This document shows positions 46,114-56,909 of a stretch of 64,000 nt of DNA, in pieces. The stretch is from Cercis canadensis (taxonomy: Eukaryota; Streptophyta; Magnoliopsida; Fabales; Fabaceae). How positions within the stretch are numbered: position 1 is the first letter of the stretch; each line of letters begins with the position of its first letter. The stretch lies in NCBI GenBank assembly GCA_003255065.1, contig QAOA01005801.1:1398367-1462366 (forward strand), read 5' to 3'. The position numbers and the translations under genes were made by a program. The notes beneath the pieces were generated by a model that worked only from the letters and a program-made list of their open reading frames with translations, did no database searches and was not told where the DNA came from.

Positions 46114-47445
46114 AATTTTCGAGCAATCTAGTAAGAGGTCTAGCTATCTTGGAGAAATCTTTGATAAATATTCTATAGAAGCCAACATGACCTAGAAAAC
46201 TCCTGATTGCCTTAACAGAGGTAGAGGTAGCAATTTAGCAATGGTCTCTACTTTTGCCCTGTCCACCTCTATACCCTTACTAAAAATTTTATGGCCTAGC
46301 ACTATACCCTCTTGTACCATAAAATGACATTTCTCCCAATTCCAAACCAGATTAGTCTCCTCACATCTCTCAAGTACTCTGGCTAAGTTATGCAAGCATG
46401 ATTCAAAAGAATTGCCAAAGACAGAGAAATCATCCATAAATACTTCCATGATGTCCTCAACCAATCTATCAAAGATTGCCATCATACACCTCTAAAAGGT
46501 GGCAGAGACATTACACAACCCAAATGACATTCTTCTATAAGAAAATGTACCGTAAGGACATGTGAAGGTTGTCTTCTCCTAGTCTTCTGGGATGATAGGT
46601 ATTTGAAAATACCCCGACATGCCATCTAGAAAATAGTCATATGCATGTCCAATCATACGCTCCAGTATCTGGTCTATGAACTGTTAAGGAAAGTGATCTT
46701 TGCCGATGACATCATTTAGCTTCCGATAGTCTATACAAACTCTCCATCCTGTGACTGTCCTCATTGGCACCAACTCATTATTCTCATTAGGCACCACTGT
46801 CCTGCCTCCTTTCTTTGGTACTACCTGTACAGGACTAACCCAATAATTATCAGCAATAGGGTAAATAATTCCTGCATCTAGAAGTTTAATTACCTCATTT
46901 TTCACCACATCTTTCATGTTTGAGTTCATCCATCGCTGTGGCTGCACCAAAGGTTTGCAGTGTTCTTCTAAGGCAATCTTGTGGGTGCAATATGAGGGGC
47001 TAATTTCTCTCATGTTTGAGATCTTCCATGCTATGGCCTTCTTGTGCATCTTAAGCACATCCAAGAGTTTCCCTCTTTGCTCCTTTGTTAGGTCTGTTGC
47101 AATGATTACAGGCAATTTGAAGTTTTCTGCTAAGAAAGCATATTCTAAGTGCTCTAGAAGTTGTTTCAGCTCCAGCTCAGGTGGATCCTCAATATTCTTT
47201 AAAGATATACCTCTAATCAATGGCTTTTGGGCTTGCATGTATGCCACATGCTCCCTAATCTTTGTGTGATCAGTCTTTTCCTCTCCCTGCATGATACATG
47301 TCCCCAATGCATCTCTTGTGAAAATTTCTTGCATAGAATAAGACACACATGAGTCAATCTTGTCCACATAAAAACATGTATCATCAGTACTCATTTTGTG
47401 TTTCATGGCCTTGGACATTTTGAAAATCACTTGCTTATCGTCCAC
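46114..47445 (-). pseudogene. Athila-1b reverse transcriptase
   Basis: Sense order: linker (FYVDKIDSCVSYSMQEIF), AWKISNMREISPSYCTHKIA, ALEEHCKPLVQPQRWMN, WVSPVQVVPKKGGRTVV, GWRVCIDYRKLNDVIGKDHF, FLDGMSGYFQIPI (46650), FGLCN, active site EVFMDDFSVFG (46440), then [19 protein letters not shown]. Both active-site aspartates remain. A stop at about 46682, further stops near 46580 and 46490 and a frameshift at about 46200 break it. Confidence 0.88.
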
Positions 47446-48250
47446 CCTTAAAGTTAGCTTGCTATCATAAACATCAATGATGGCTCTAGCTGTTGCAAGG
47501 AATGGTCAACCTAAAAGCAAGGGTACTTCAACATCTTCATCCATATCCATGATCGCAAAATCAACAGAAAAAATAAACTTATCAACTTTTACTAGGACAT
47601 CCTCTATTATCCCCTTAGGATATGTGATAGATCTATCTGCCAGCTGAATGCTTATCCTAGTAGGTGTTGGTTCACCAAGTCCCAGTTTTTTTAAGCATAC
47701 TATAAGACATTAAATTTATACTAGCACCTAAATCCGCTAATGCCTTATCAACAGATAAACTACCAATATTGCAAGGAATAGTAAAACTCCCTGGATCTTT
47801 TATTTTTCGTGGTAGCTTGTTCTGGACTATGGTAGAGCATTCCTCATTTAGGGTCACCATAGACAGCTACTCGAGCTTGCTTTTGTTGGAAAGGAAATCT
47901 TTCAAGAACTTTGCATATTTTGGCATTTGTGAAAGAGCTTCAACAAAAAGAATATTAATGTGCAACTATTTAAAAAACTCTAGAAACTTGCCAAATTGCT
48001 CATCTTTTCTATCATTTGCAAGCCTGCTCGGGTAAGGTATAGGAGGCTGGTATTCTTTCACCACTCTCTTCTTGGGCTCCTCTATCTTTTCCAAAACAGG
48101 GTCTTCCATTTTCTCAGTTTTAGCAGTACCTTCATCAACAAGTTGCTCTCTCTACTTCTTTCAGCTCCTTATCACTCCTTAATGTGATTGCCTTGGTTTC
48201 TTCCTTAGGATTTGGCTCGGTGTAGCTAGGTAAAGTCCTTGGTTGTCATT
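47446..48250 (-). pseudogene. Athila-1b aspartic protease and linker
   Basis: Linker with RSDKELKEVERE, VKEYQPPIPYPSRLAN and MPKYAKFLKDF; protease with RKIKDPGSFTIPCNIG, active site ADLGASINLMSYS, LADRSITYPKGIIEDVLVKV and the LLLG-PFLAT flap. TGA at 47506-47508 replaces the Arg of GRPFL and TAG at 47966-47968 precedes LHIN; both are at the same codons in Athila-1a. Confidence 0.82.
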
Positions 48251-49540
48251 CTGAAATCAACTTGGCTAGCTGGCCAATTTGAGTTTCAATGTTATGAATG
48301 GAAGCCTCTTGATTTCTCAATGATGTTTCAGTGCTATTAAATCGGCTTTCCGATGCTGTTATAAATTTAGAAAGCTAATCTTCAAGGGTTGGCTTCTGTG
48401 GTGGGTGAAGATGTTGCTAAAATCCAGGTGGAGGACCTTGTCTTTGCTGCCCTTAGTTGCTCCAAGAGAAATTCAGGTGATTTCTCCACCTAGGATTATA
48501 CGTGTTAGAATAAGGATTATTGGACATATGATTTCCCAAATAATCTGCTTGTTCTACTGGTGATCTTGAAGCGGATGCTTGGCATTCATGGTTAAAATGT
48601 CCTCCCCCACAATTGTCACAGCTCATGACAAGTGATGGTGAAGAAGGTTTGCCCATGTCATCAATCTTCTTAGTCAAGGCCTCAATTTTCGCCTCTAAAG
48701 AGGTGGAAGTGCCCACATTATGCACTCCTCCTGATTTGGCCTTCATTCTTCGGTTTCCTCACTGGTAGTTGTTCATAGCAATGTCATCAATCAGGGTCTG
48801 CAGTTGTTCAGGTGTTTTGAAGCTTGTGGTTCCTCCTGAATAAGCATCAATGAGTTGTCTAGTCCCAAAACTGAGATCATTGTGAAAAGTTTGCATATGA
48901 ACTCCTAAGTCTAGCCCATGAAGTGGGCATTTTCTCAGCAATTCCTTCCATCTCTCCCATGCTCATAAAGTGTTTCACCATCTAATTGCTGGAAGGAGAA
49001 GATGTCATTTCTAAGCTTTGCTGTTCTTGCTAGAGGAAAGTACTGGCTTAGAAATCTCTCAGTGAGCTCAGCCCATGTCTTGATAGAACCAAGAGGTAAT
49101 GTCTTCAACCATGATTTTCCTTTATCCATTAGCGTAAAGGGGAAAAGCCTCAGTCTAATTGCATCCTCACTAGCTCCTTTGATTTTAAAAGTATCACAAA
49201 TCTCCAAGAAATTTGTGATGTGAGCATGAGGGTCTTCATCCAGCAACCCATCGAATTGTACCATTTGCTGCACCATCTGGATGACTTTCGGTTTGATTTC
49301 AAAATTGTTGGCATTCACCGGAGGTCTAGTTATACTAAACTCAGTTCCAGTAGTTGATGGCCTCCCATAATCTCCCATGGTTCGTGGTCTTTCTTGCTTA
49401 GTCATGGTAGGTTCTTCTTCGAAAATAGGCTCAAATGTTAGACCTTCCAGTAGGATATCCTTGTTCCTTGATTTTCTCACCACTATGCGCTCAATTTCTG
49501 CATTCAACTCAAAGAGCTTCTTCTTGCTACTCTGTGTCAT
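48251..49540 (-). pseudogene. Athila-1b gag
   Basis: Starts at 49540 (MTQSSKKKLFELNAEIERIV, basic). Capsid: NFEIKPKVIQMVQQMVQFDG, DEDPHAHITNFLEICDTFKI, LRLFPFTLMDKGKSWL and QYFPLARTAKLRNDIFSF. A frameshift near 48940 precedes the knuckle region, CDNCGGGHFNHEC (C-x2-C-x3-H-x4-C). Then YSNTYNPRWRNHLNF and stops at about 48450 and 48417-48419 (after PPGF). Otherwise colinear with Athila-1a. Confidence 0.88.
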
Positions 49541-49670
49541 GCACTAGTAAAACTAGCTGTTGCAAAAATCAACCACAATGATAAGAAAGAGGTTCGGGGC
49601 TAACCAGAATTTCTCTAAAGAAAATAAAATGATTAGAGTAATAGAAAGTAAACGTTCTTAATATTATAGT

Positions 49671-49688
49671 TCCCTGGCAACGGCGCCC
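49671..49688 (-). other. Primer binding site of Athila-1b (tRNA-Asp type)
   Basis: TCCCTGGCAACGGCGCCC, two mismatches to the tRNA-Asp 3' end, one of them in the terminal CCA. Confidence 0.85.
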
Positions 49689-49694
49689 AAAACT

Positions 49695-51213
49695 TGATGT
49701 GTTTCATTTTAGAATTGTATTCAATTAAATTAATACTACAATCACTCTAGGCAAGTGTACCTATCATTTTGTAGAATAGCTTAATCGAGTACGGATATCA
49801 TTCTCACGAGGAACTATAGCTATTAGTAGTAATCCTTTTTCTATTATCTAATCTCATAATTGTGGTTTAATGAATGAACTACTTAATCTAAACTAATATA
49901 AACAAGACAAGAAAATAATAACAATAAATTTGATAGATTTATCAATTGGGAAGAACAGGTCTAGATAAGAATCCCCCTAGAATCTAACATTGCACTTTCA
50001 TCTTTAATTCAATGGTCACCAGCCCTTTACTTAGACTGATGGAAATTCCTAAATTATGCCTTAATCTTTCTCAAGCAATAAGACATCTATTCCTAGGTTG
50101 ATTGACTGAAATCTCTTCCTAATCAAAACCCCTAAGAATGTATTAATTCGTGTTATGTGAATTCCCTTAGTACATTGACTTAAATCAGAGGACTTATGTG
50201 AATCCTATCTTTAGTGATTCCAAGCAAATCCCACTGCCTACAAGTGATCTTGTTCAATTTACAATTTCTCAATCTATAAACTAAAATCTAGTGTTAAATC
50301 AATAGCATGCTCCATCAATTTAACAAAAATAATACTCATAGACAATTCCAAGAAATGAAAGGTACATTCTCATTAAATCAAAGGGAGAAGAGTGCAAATG
50401 TAGTTCTAGGGTTCATCCTATCTAAACCTTTACAAATTAGTTCATGATAAAATCTGAATCAACAAAATACAAAGAAGACAAGATAGAATCAGAAAAACTC
50501 ATTCTCATGAAGTTCTTTCAAGGGGTTGATCTTCTACCTTGTTCTTCTCCAAGCCTCCAAAGTGCTCTTCCTACACCTGGCCTCTGATGCCTCCAAAGAA
50601 CCCCAGATGTTCAACTGCAAAAGATCCTGAGTCTTCCCTCTAGAGTTCGTATATATTCTGCTCAAATTTTAGGGTTTCAACTTCAGATGCTCGAGCACGG
50701 CCAGGACACGGCCGTGTTCACTTAAAGTGGCTGGGCGTGTCACTTAAATTCCTCTTCTGGACTTCAAACACGGCCTCAAACATAGTCGTGTTTACTTATG
50801 GTGAAGGCGTGTTCATCTCAGGATGTCTCTGGACTGCGAACACGGCCGTGTTTACTTATGGTGAAGGTGTGTTCATCTCAGGATGTCTCTGGACTGCGAA
50901 CACGACACCAACACGGGCGTGTTGGTCACAAATCCTGGCCGTGTTTCTCAGTAAACTAGAGTAAGGCTTTCTGGATGCTGGACACGGGCACACACAAGAC
51001 CGTGTGTGGGTCGTGTCCCCTATATGCACTTCAAATTCTTTTGATTTTGCTCCAAAAACTTTCTAAAATCCTTCCTTTAGCTCTATTAACCAGAGAAACA
51101 CCTAAAACAAAAATAGTGGGATTAAGTACCATGTTTAAAGCAAATTGAACTCAAATGTAGGTATGAATGTATGGACAAAGCATGGATTTTATAGGCATAA
51201 TTGGCAAATATCA
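49695..51213 (-). repeat. 5' LTR of Athila-1b (1519 bp)
   Basis: TGATGTGTTTCATT...AAATATCA. GC-rich palindromic block at 50690-51020. Confidence 0.93.
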
Positions 51214-51218
51214 TCATC
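51214..51218. repeat. Target site duplication of Athila-1b, right
   Basis: TCATC, identical to 38013-38017. Confidence 0.92.
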
Positions 51219-51439
51219 CACAATTTGCCATCTCTTGACCTCCAAACTTGTTTCCACACTTGTTTAGGCACAAAGTTAGAGAAAAAGTGTAAATCTAGCT
51301 ACTAAGAAAGAAAAAAAAAATTAAGAAAATGCTAAGAGACTCTAACTAAGAAAAAATAAAAGATAGGGGTTAGAAAAATGGGTTGCCTCCCAACAAGTGC
51401 TTGGTTTATAATTTTTAGTCTGACTTTCTCTAAAAAGGG
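51219..51439 (-). other. Athila-2a spacer, pol-proximal part
   Basis: Short non-coding stretch between the Athila-1b insertion and the pol stop at 51440-51442. Contains the conserved post-pol motif GGGTTGCCTCCCAACAAGTG at 51380-51402. Confidence 0.65.
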
Positions 51440-52800
51440 TCAACTGGGATTGGTGAGAGTGATGGATGATTTTGGAAACTCATCATCACCATCCATATAG
51501 TGTTTCAACTATTGGCCATTAACTTTGAATTTGTTATCTCCACTCTTGACTTCAATGGCTCCATGGGGAAAAATCGTTTCAACTGTGAAGGGGACCGACC
51601 ATCTAGACTTCAGTTTTCTGGGAAACAACTTAAGGCGGGAGTTGAACAAGAAAACTTTTTTACCTAGAGTGAACTCACGCTTTTGGATACATTTGCCGTG
51701 CCATGTATTGGTTCTTTCTTTATAGAGCTTGACATTTTCATAGGCATCTTAGCAAAATTCATCGAGTTCATTAAGCTGAAGAAACCTCTTTTCACCCGTA
51801 ACTTTCAGATCAAAGTTTAGCTTCTTGATGGCCCAGTATGCATGATGTTCCACTTCGACTGGAAAATGACAAGCCTTTCCAAACACCAACCGGTGTGGTG
51901 ATGTGCCTATGGGTCTCTTGAATGCTGTCATGTATGCCCACAATGCATCATCCAGCTTTTTTGCCTAATCTTTACTATTGGCATTGACTGTTTTCTCAAT
52001 AATCCATTTCAATTTTCGATTAGATATCTCCACTTGTCCACTGGTCTATGGGTGATAGGCAGTAGCAATTCAATGTTTGACTCCATATTTGGTCAATAGA
52101 GTACCAAGATATTGGTTTCAAAAATGAGTGCCTTCATCATTAATGAGTGCTCTTGGAGTTTCAAGCCGGGTGAAGATATTCTTCTTAAGGAAGTTCACCA
52201 CCACTTTTGAGTCATTGGTAGGTGCAGCTATAGCTTCAACCCATTTAGAGACGTAATCCATTGCCACCAAAATGGAATGGTGGTTGTAGGAAGACAGGAA
52301 AGGACCCATGAAGTCTATCCCTCATACATCAAACAACTTCACCTCTAGAATGTTGTTCAATGACATTTCATGACGGCTTGAGATGGTACCCATTCTTTGG
52401 CATTGATCACAAGCTAAGACATAAGCTTGTGTATCCTTGAAAATGGTAGGCCAATAAAAACCAGATTGAAGGATCTTGGCTGCAGTTCTATTCGTACCAA
52501 AATGGCCACCATAAGGCGATGCATGGCATTGATGGAGAATACTTTCCATCTCTTCTTCAAGGACACATCTTCAAATGATAGAGTAGAACAGTGTTTGAAG
52601 AGGAATGGCTCATCCCAGTAGTAATGCTTGGCCACTGAAAGGAATTTCTTCCTTTGATGGTGACTTTGATCCGGTGGTAGGAGATTGACAGCTAAGTAGT
52701 TAGCAATGTCACTAAACCATGGCTGAATAGTGGTGGAAAGAGCAAAGAGTTGCTTATCCAGAAAGGAGTCATCAATAAGGACTTCAGTATCCCCTAGCTC
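51440..52800 (-). pseudogene. Athila-2a integrase
   Basis: Sense: FALSTTIQPWFSDIANYLA, zinc finger with CHASPYGGHFGTNRTAAKIL and LACDQCQRMG, first Asp expected near the MGPFLSSY block (52309), second in ALINDEGTHF (52130), then [20 protein letters not shown] and [20 protein letters not shown]. It ends NPS-stop at 51440-51442, like Athila-2b. Broken at about 52560 (frameshift), 52320, 52110 and near the catalytic Glu. Confidence 0.82.
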
Positions 52801-54205
52801 ATATGGAGAGATGATCTGCAACTAGATTCTCAATGTCTTTATTGTCTATAATTTCCAAATCAAATTCTTGTAAGAGAAGAACCCATCGAATTAATATCGG
52901 TTTGACATCCTTCTTTTCCAACAAATATTTGATTGCGGAGTGATCAATGAAGACTATTACCTTTAAGCCAATTAGGTAAGCTTTGAATTTGTCAAACACG
53001 AAGATAACTGCTAGGAGCTCTTTCTCAGTAGTAGCATAATTCATCTGAGAGGGATCAAGTGTGCGGCTAGCATAATAGATGGCATGTAACAACTTATCCC
53101 TTCTCTGACCCAAAACTACCCCAATTGCATAATTGTTGGCATCGCACATGAGCTCGAAAGGCAATGACCAATCCGGCGCAATAATGATGGGTACCAAGGT
53201 CAAGGTCTTTTTCAGTTTTTCAAATGCTTGAAGACACTCCTTATTGAACTCAAATGAGACATTCTTCAAGAGGAGGTTGCATAAGGGCTTAGTGATCTTG
53301 GAGAAGTCCTTGATAAATCTTCTATAGAAACTGGCATGTCCCAAGAAACTTATCACACCTTTGACTGAGGTAGGTGAGGGCAATTTCTCAATGGTAGCAA
53401 TTTTCGCCCTGTATACCTCAAGTCCCTGAGCCGACACCTTGTGTCCAAGCACAATTCCCTCTTGGACCATAAAATGACATTTCTCCCAGTTAAGAACCAA
53501 ATTGGTGTCTTCTCTTATTTTCAATACAGAAGCCAAGTGACTGAGACATGTATCCAAAGTGGAGCCAAAAACAAAGAAGTCATCCATGAATACCTCAATG
53601 TATTACTCCACCATGTCTGAGAAGATAGCCATCATGCACCTTTGGAAGGTAGTTGGAGCATTGCACAACCCAAAGGGCATGCACTTGAAAGCAAAAGTCC
53701 CATATGGGCAAGTGAAAGTTGTTTTCTCTTGGTCTTTAGGAGTAATAGAAATTTGATTATACCCAGAGTAGCTGTCAAGGAAGCAGTAATAAACATGTCC
53801 CGCTAGTCGATCAAGCATCTGATCAATGAATGGTAGGAGAAAATGATCCTTCCTTGTAGCTTTGTTCAACTTCCTGTAGTTTATGCAAACTCGCCACCCA
53901 GTGATTGTCCTAGTAGTTAGCTCATTATTCTCATTCTTTACAACAGTCATTCCACCCTTCTTTGACACCATTTGCACTGGATTCACCCATGCACTATCAG
54001 AAATAGGGTAGATGATACCAGCATCCAGAAGCTTCAGTACTTCTGCTCGCACCACTTCTTTCATGTTCAAGTTCATCCGACATTGATGCTCAATTGAGGG
54101 TTTAAAGTCTTCTTCCATTAGAATTTTGTGCATACACAAGGAGGGGCTGATCCCCTTAATGTCAGATATGGTCCATCTGATGGCTACCTTATGTTCCCTG
54201 AACAC
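52801..54205 (-). pseudogene. Athila-2a reverse transcriptase and RNase H
   Basis: Two long open parts separated by one TAA (about 53600). The first (54205-53603) has AIRWTISDIKGISPSLCMHK, VCINYRKLNKATRKDHF, FLDSYSGYNQISITPKDQEK and PFGLCNAPTTFQRCMMAIF. The second (53587-52799) starts in the active site FMDDFFVFG, then [39 protein letters not shown], RNase [30 protein letters not shown] and [10 protein letters not shown]. Both RT aspartates and the RNase H residues are kept; it is among the better preserved pol regions here. Confidence 0.9.
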
Positions 54206-55380
54206 CTATAATAACTTATCCACCTCTTCTTCTTTTAGTGAAGATGAAATAATAATCGGAAGAGTGGATGAGTCACCAAGGTAAGCATATTTAAGATGCT
54301 CGGGTAGTGGCTTGAGTTCTAAAATATGAGGCTTCTCTACAGATGGAGGAGGTCAAGATCCCTCTTTGCTAAGTTCCTCAAAAGATCTTCTGATAAACTG
54401 AGGACGAACAACATTCAGGAAACTCACACAATTTTTGATTTCTGGGTTTTCCTCAGGATAGATGCCCATGAGACAAGCCTCCAATAACTCTGGAGGGTGG
54501 CTAACTCGAAATACCTCTGTAGTGCAATGATCAATCATGTCAAGCTGCATACAACTGTCTACTTCATCACACTATTTTAAAGCCTTGAAGACATTGAAGG
54601 AGACTTCCTCATTGTTGACTCTAAGTATGAGCTAACCTTTTTGCACATCAATTAAGGCATTCTCAGTGGCCAAGAAAGGCCGGCCAAAGATGATGGGTAT
54701 CTCCTGGTCTTCTTCCATATCAAGCACCACGAAATCTGTTGGGAAGATAAATTTATCCACTTTTATGAGCACATCTTCTAGGATTCCTCTGGGGTACTTG
54801 AGAGATCAATTTGCTAATTGGAGAGTGATAAATGTCGATTTGGCTTCTCATAGTCCAAGTTTCTTATAGACAGATAAAGACATCAAATTAATAGAGACAC
54901 ATAAATCACATAATGTTTTACCAAAGAAAATATCACTAATAGTGCAAGGAATAGTGAAACTCTCTGGATCTTTGAGCTTTGGAGGTAACTTGTTCTGGAG
55001 GATGGCACTGCACTCTTCAGTAAGTGTGACTATTTCATAATCTTCTAATTTTCTCTTGTTAGTGAGAATCTCCTTCATGAACTTTACATAATTTGGCATC
55101 TATGCCAATGCCTCTGCAAAAGGTATGTTGATGTGGAGCTTCTTAAACACCTTAAGGAACTTAGAAAATTGCTTGTCCATGTTTTGCTTCTGAAACCGAT
55201 GAGGAAAAGACACTCGGGATTTGTAAAGTGGAGGATTATCCGAAAAAAGAATAGACTTGAATTTCTGTTCCTCCACAACCTCGCCCTTATGTGTCTCCTC
55301 TTGAGGTACAACATCCACATTATTGTTTTCTATGGCTTTTTCTACTACTGTAGCTTTTCTTTTTGGTTCCTCTAATATTT
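54206..55380 (-). pseudogene. Athila-2a protease and flanking linkers
   Basis: Sense: EETHKGEVVEEQKFKS, HINIPFAEALA, MPNYVKFMKEILTNKRKLED, PKLKDPESFTIPCTISD and the altered active site CDLCVSINLMS (Gly-Ala replaced by Cys-Val, so inactive), then the flap [11 protein letters not shown] near 54685 and the linker to RT (MQLDMIDHCTTEVFRVSHPP). Unlike the Athila-1 copies, the Arg of GRPFL is intact. Confidence 0.82.
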
Positions 55381-56666
55381 TTCCACTTCTTAGAGTTACT
55401 GCTTGGACTTGCTCCTTGGAATTTCTTTATGTATTACTAAGCAATGACCTTTGGTCTCTATATGAGAGTAAATTAGAGATTTTCCCCATCTGCACCTCTA
55501 AATTCTGAATAAAAGCCGCTTGATTTTGAAGTGTAGTGTTTGTCCTTATTATAAACTGAGTGGTATTCACTGTGAGTTAAGCAAGGGCGTCTTCCAATGA
55601 AATCTTAGGTGGTGCAGGAGCTTGCATTTGAGGTTGAGAATATGGCTAAAATCCAGATAGCTTAATCACATTTTAAAAAATTTTCCAGGAGAAATTTGGG
55701 TGGTTTCTCCATCTCGGATTATATGTATTTGAATATAGGTTACCTTGCCTATTAGAATTCCCCACACACTGAGCTTCCTCAAAAGATAAAGGTGCTTCCG
55801 ATGTCACAACTGGGCAATCAGCACTTGAGTGTTCACCATGACATACTTCACAAGCAGCAGTGGATGAGTGAATGACATTAGCTGTGAGGGTGCCCAAGTG
55901 TTTTGCAATTGAATCCATCTTGGTAGTGAGAGCAATAAAGGGGTCTACAACATACAACCCATAAGATTTCTTGGTTGAAGTCCTTTCAAAAGGCTATTGG
56001 CGAGCATTAGTTGTCATTTGATCATGTAGCTGGAAAGCTTCCTCAGCCATTTTCTCCATCAGTGACCCACTTGCAGCAGCATCAAGTAAGGTTCTAATGG
56101 TTCCATTCAAACCATTGTAAAAATGTTTGAATTTTCATCCACTCCTATAAACCATGATATGAGTACTTTCTCATTAAGCCCTTAAACTGCTTTCATGCCT
56201 TATGCAAACCTTCTGTTTCATGTTGAGCAGAAGTGTTAATGTCATTTCGCATTCTAGCAGTTCTTGTTGGAGGGAAGAACCATGTCAAGAATTGTTCAAT
56301 CATTTCATCCTAAGTGCTAATAGATCCTAGTGGAAGGAAGTATAGCCAACTTCGTGCCTCATCCTTGAGTGAAAAGGAAAATAGGTGCAGTCTAAGGGCG
56401 TCATCAGTAACGCCATTGAATTTAAAGGTGTCACAGATCTCCTGAAATCCCGCCAAGTGCACATTTGCATCTTCTGTTGCAAAGCTACCAAACTTATTGG
56501 CTTGCATCATCTGGATAACACTTGGCTTGATCTCAAAGGAGTTAACTGAGATGGTTAGCCTAGTTATCCCCGAGATTTGGACAGGTCTCGATGGAACTCC
56601 ATAGTGCTTCAAAGGTCTTTGGGCAACCACTGGTGGTGGTGGTGGATTTTCTCTAGCATTCTCCAT
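55381..56666 (-). pseudogene. Athila-2a gag
   Basis: Starts near 56666 (MENARENPPPPPVVAQRPL). Capsid: NSFEIKPSVIQMMQANKFGS, ANVHLAGFQEICDTFKF, LRLHLFSFSLKDEARSWLYF. Knuckle region (55957-55673): ALTTKMDSIAKHLGTLTA, CEVCHGEHSSADC, NRQGNLYSNTYNPRWRNHPN. Stops at 55646-55648 (after SGF) and 55427-55429; both positions are also stops in Athila-2b. A stretch near 56130-56300 is frameshifted. Confidence 0.85.
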
Positions 56667-56885
56667 AGTGATTTAAGCTGGTCTAGGAGCGTTTCTCCTT
56701 TCCCTTCTGTTTCTTCTACAAGTCTTCTCGATTTTAGAGTCTAAAGGAATCAAATGAGATTGCCCCGCACTTCTCATACACTAGAAAGAATTTCCTAAAA
56801 AACACAAACACCACTTTATCACAAAGAAAAATAAAATCTAGACTAAGATTAGAATACCTTCGTATTGATATTACGAGACACACAG
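56667..56885 (-). other. Leader of Athila-2a
   Basis: Untranslated sequence between PBS and gag; nothing further recognised. Confidence 0.6.
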
Positions 56886-56903
56886 TCCCCGGCAACAGCG
56901 CCA
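56886..56903 (-). other. Primer binding site of Athila-2a (tRNA-Asp type)
   Basis: TCCCCGGCAACAGCGCCA, one mismatch to the tRNA-Asp 3' end; 6 bases from the LTR. Confidence 0.9.
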
Positions 56904-56909
56904 AAAACT

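Larger units (their letters stand above)
38018..51213 (-). mobile_element. Athila-1b: complete 13.2-kb Athila-type element
   Basis: Two LTRs (38018-39550 and 49695-51213) with intact TG/CA ends and perfect TCATC duplications. The sense strand is minus: LTR, PBS 49688, gag, protease, RT, RNase H, integrase, spacer, ORF3, two polypurine modules, LTR. It is the youngest-looking copy here: about 9 differences occur in the first ~190 aligned LTR bases. It is inserted in the pol-ORF3 spacer of Athila-2a. Confidence 0.95.
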
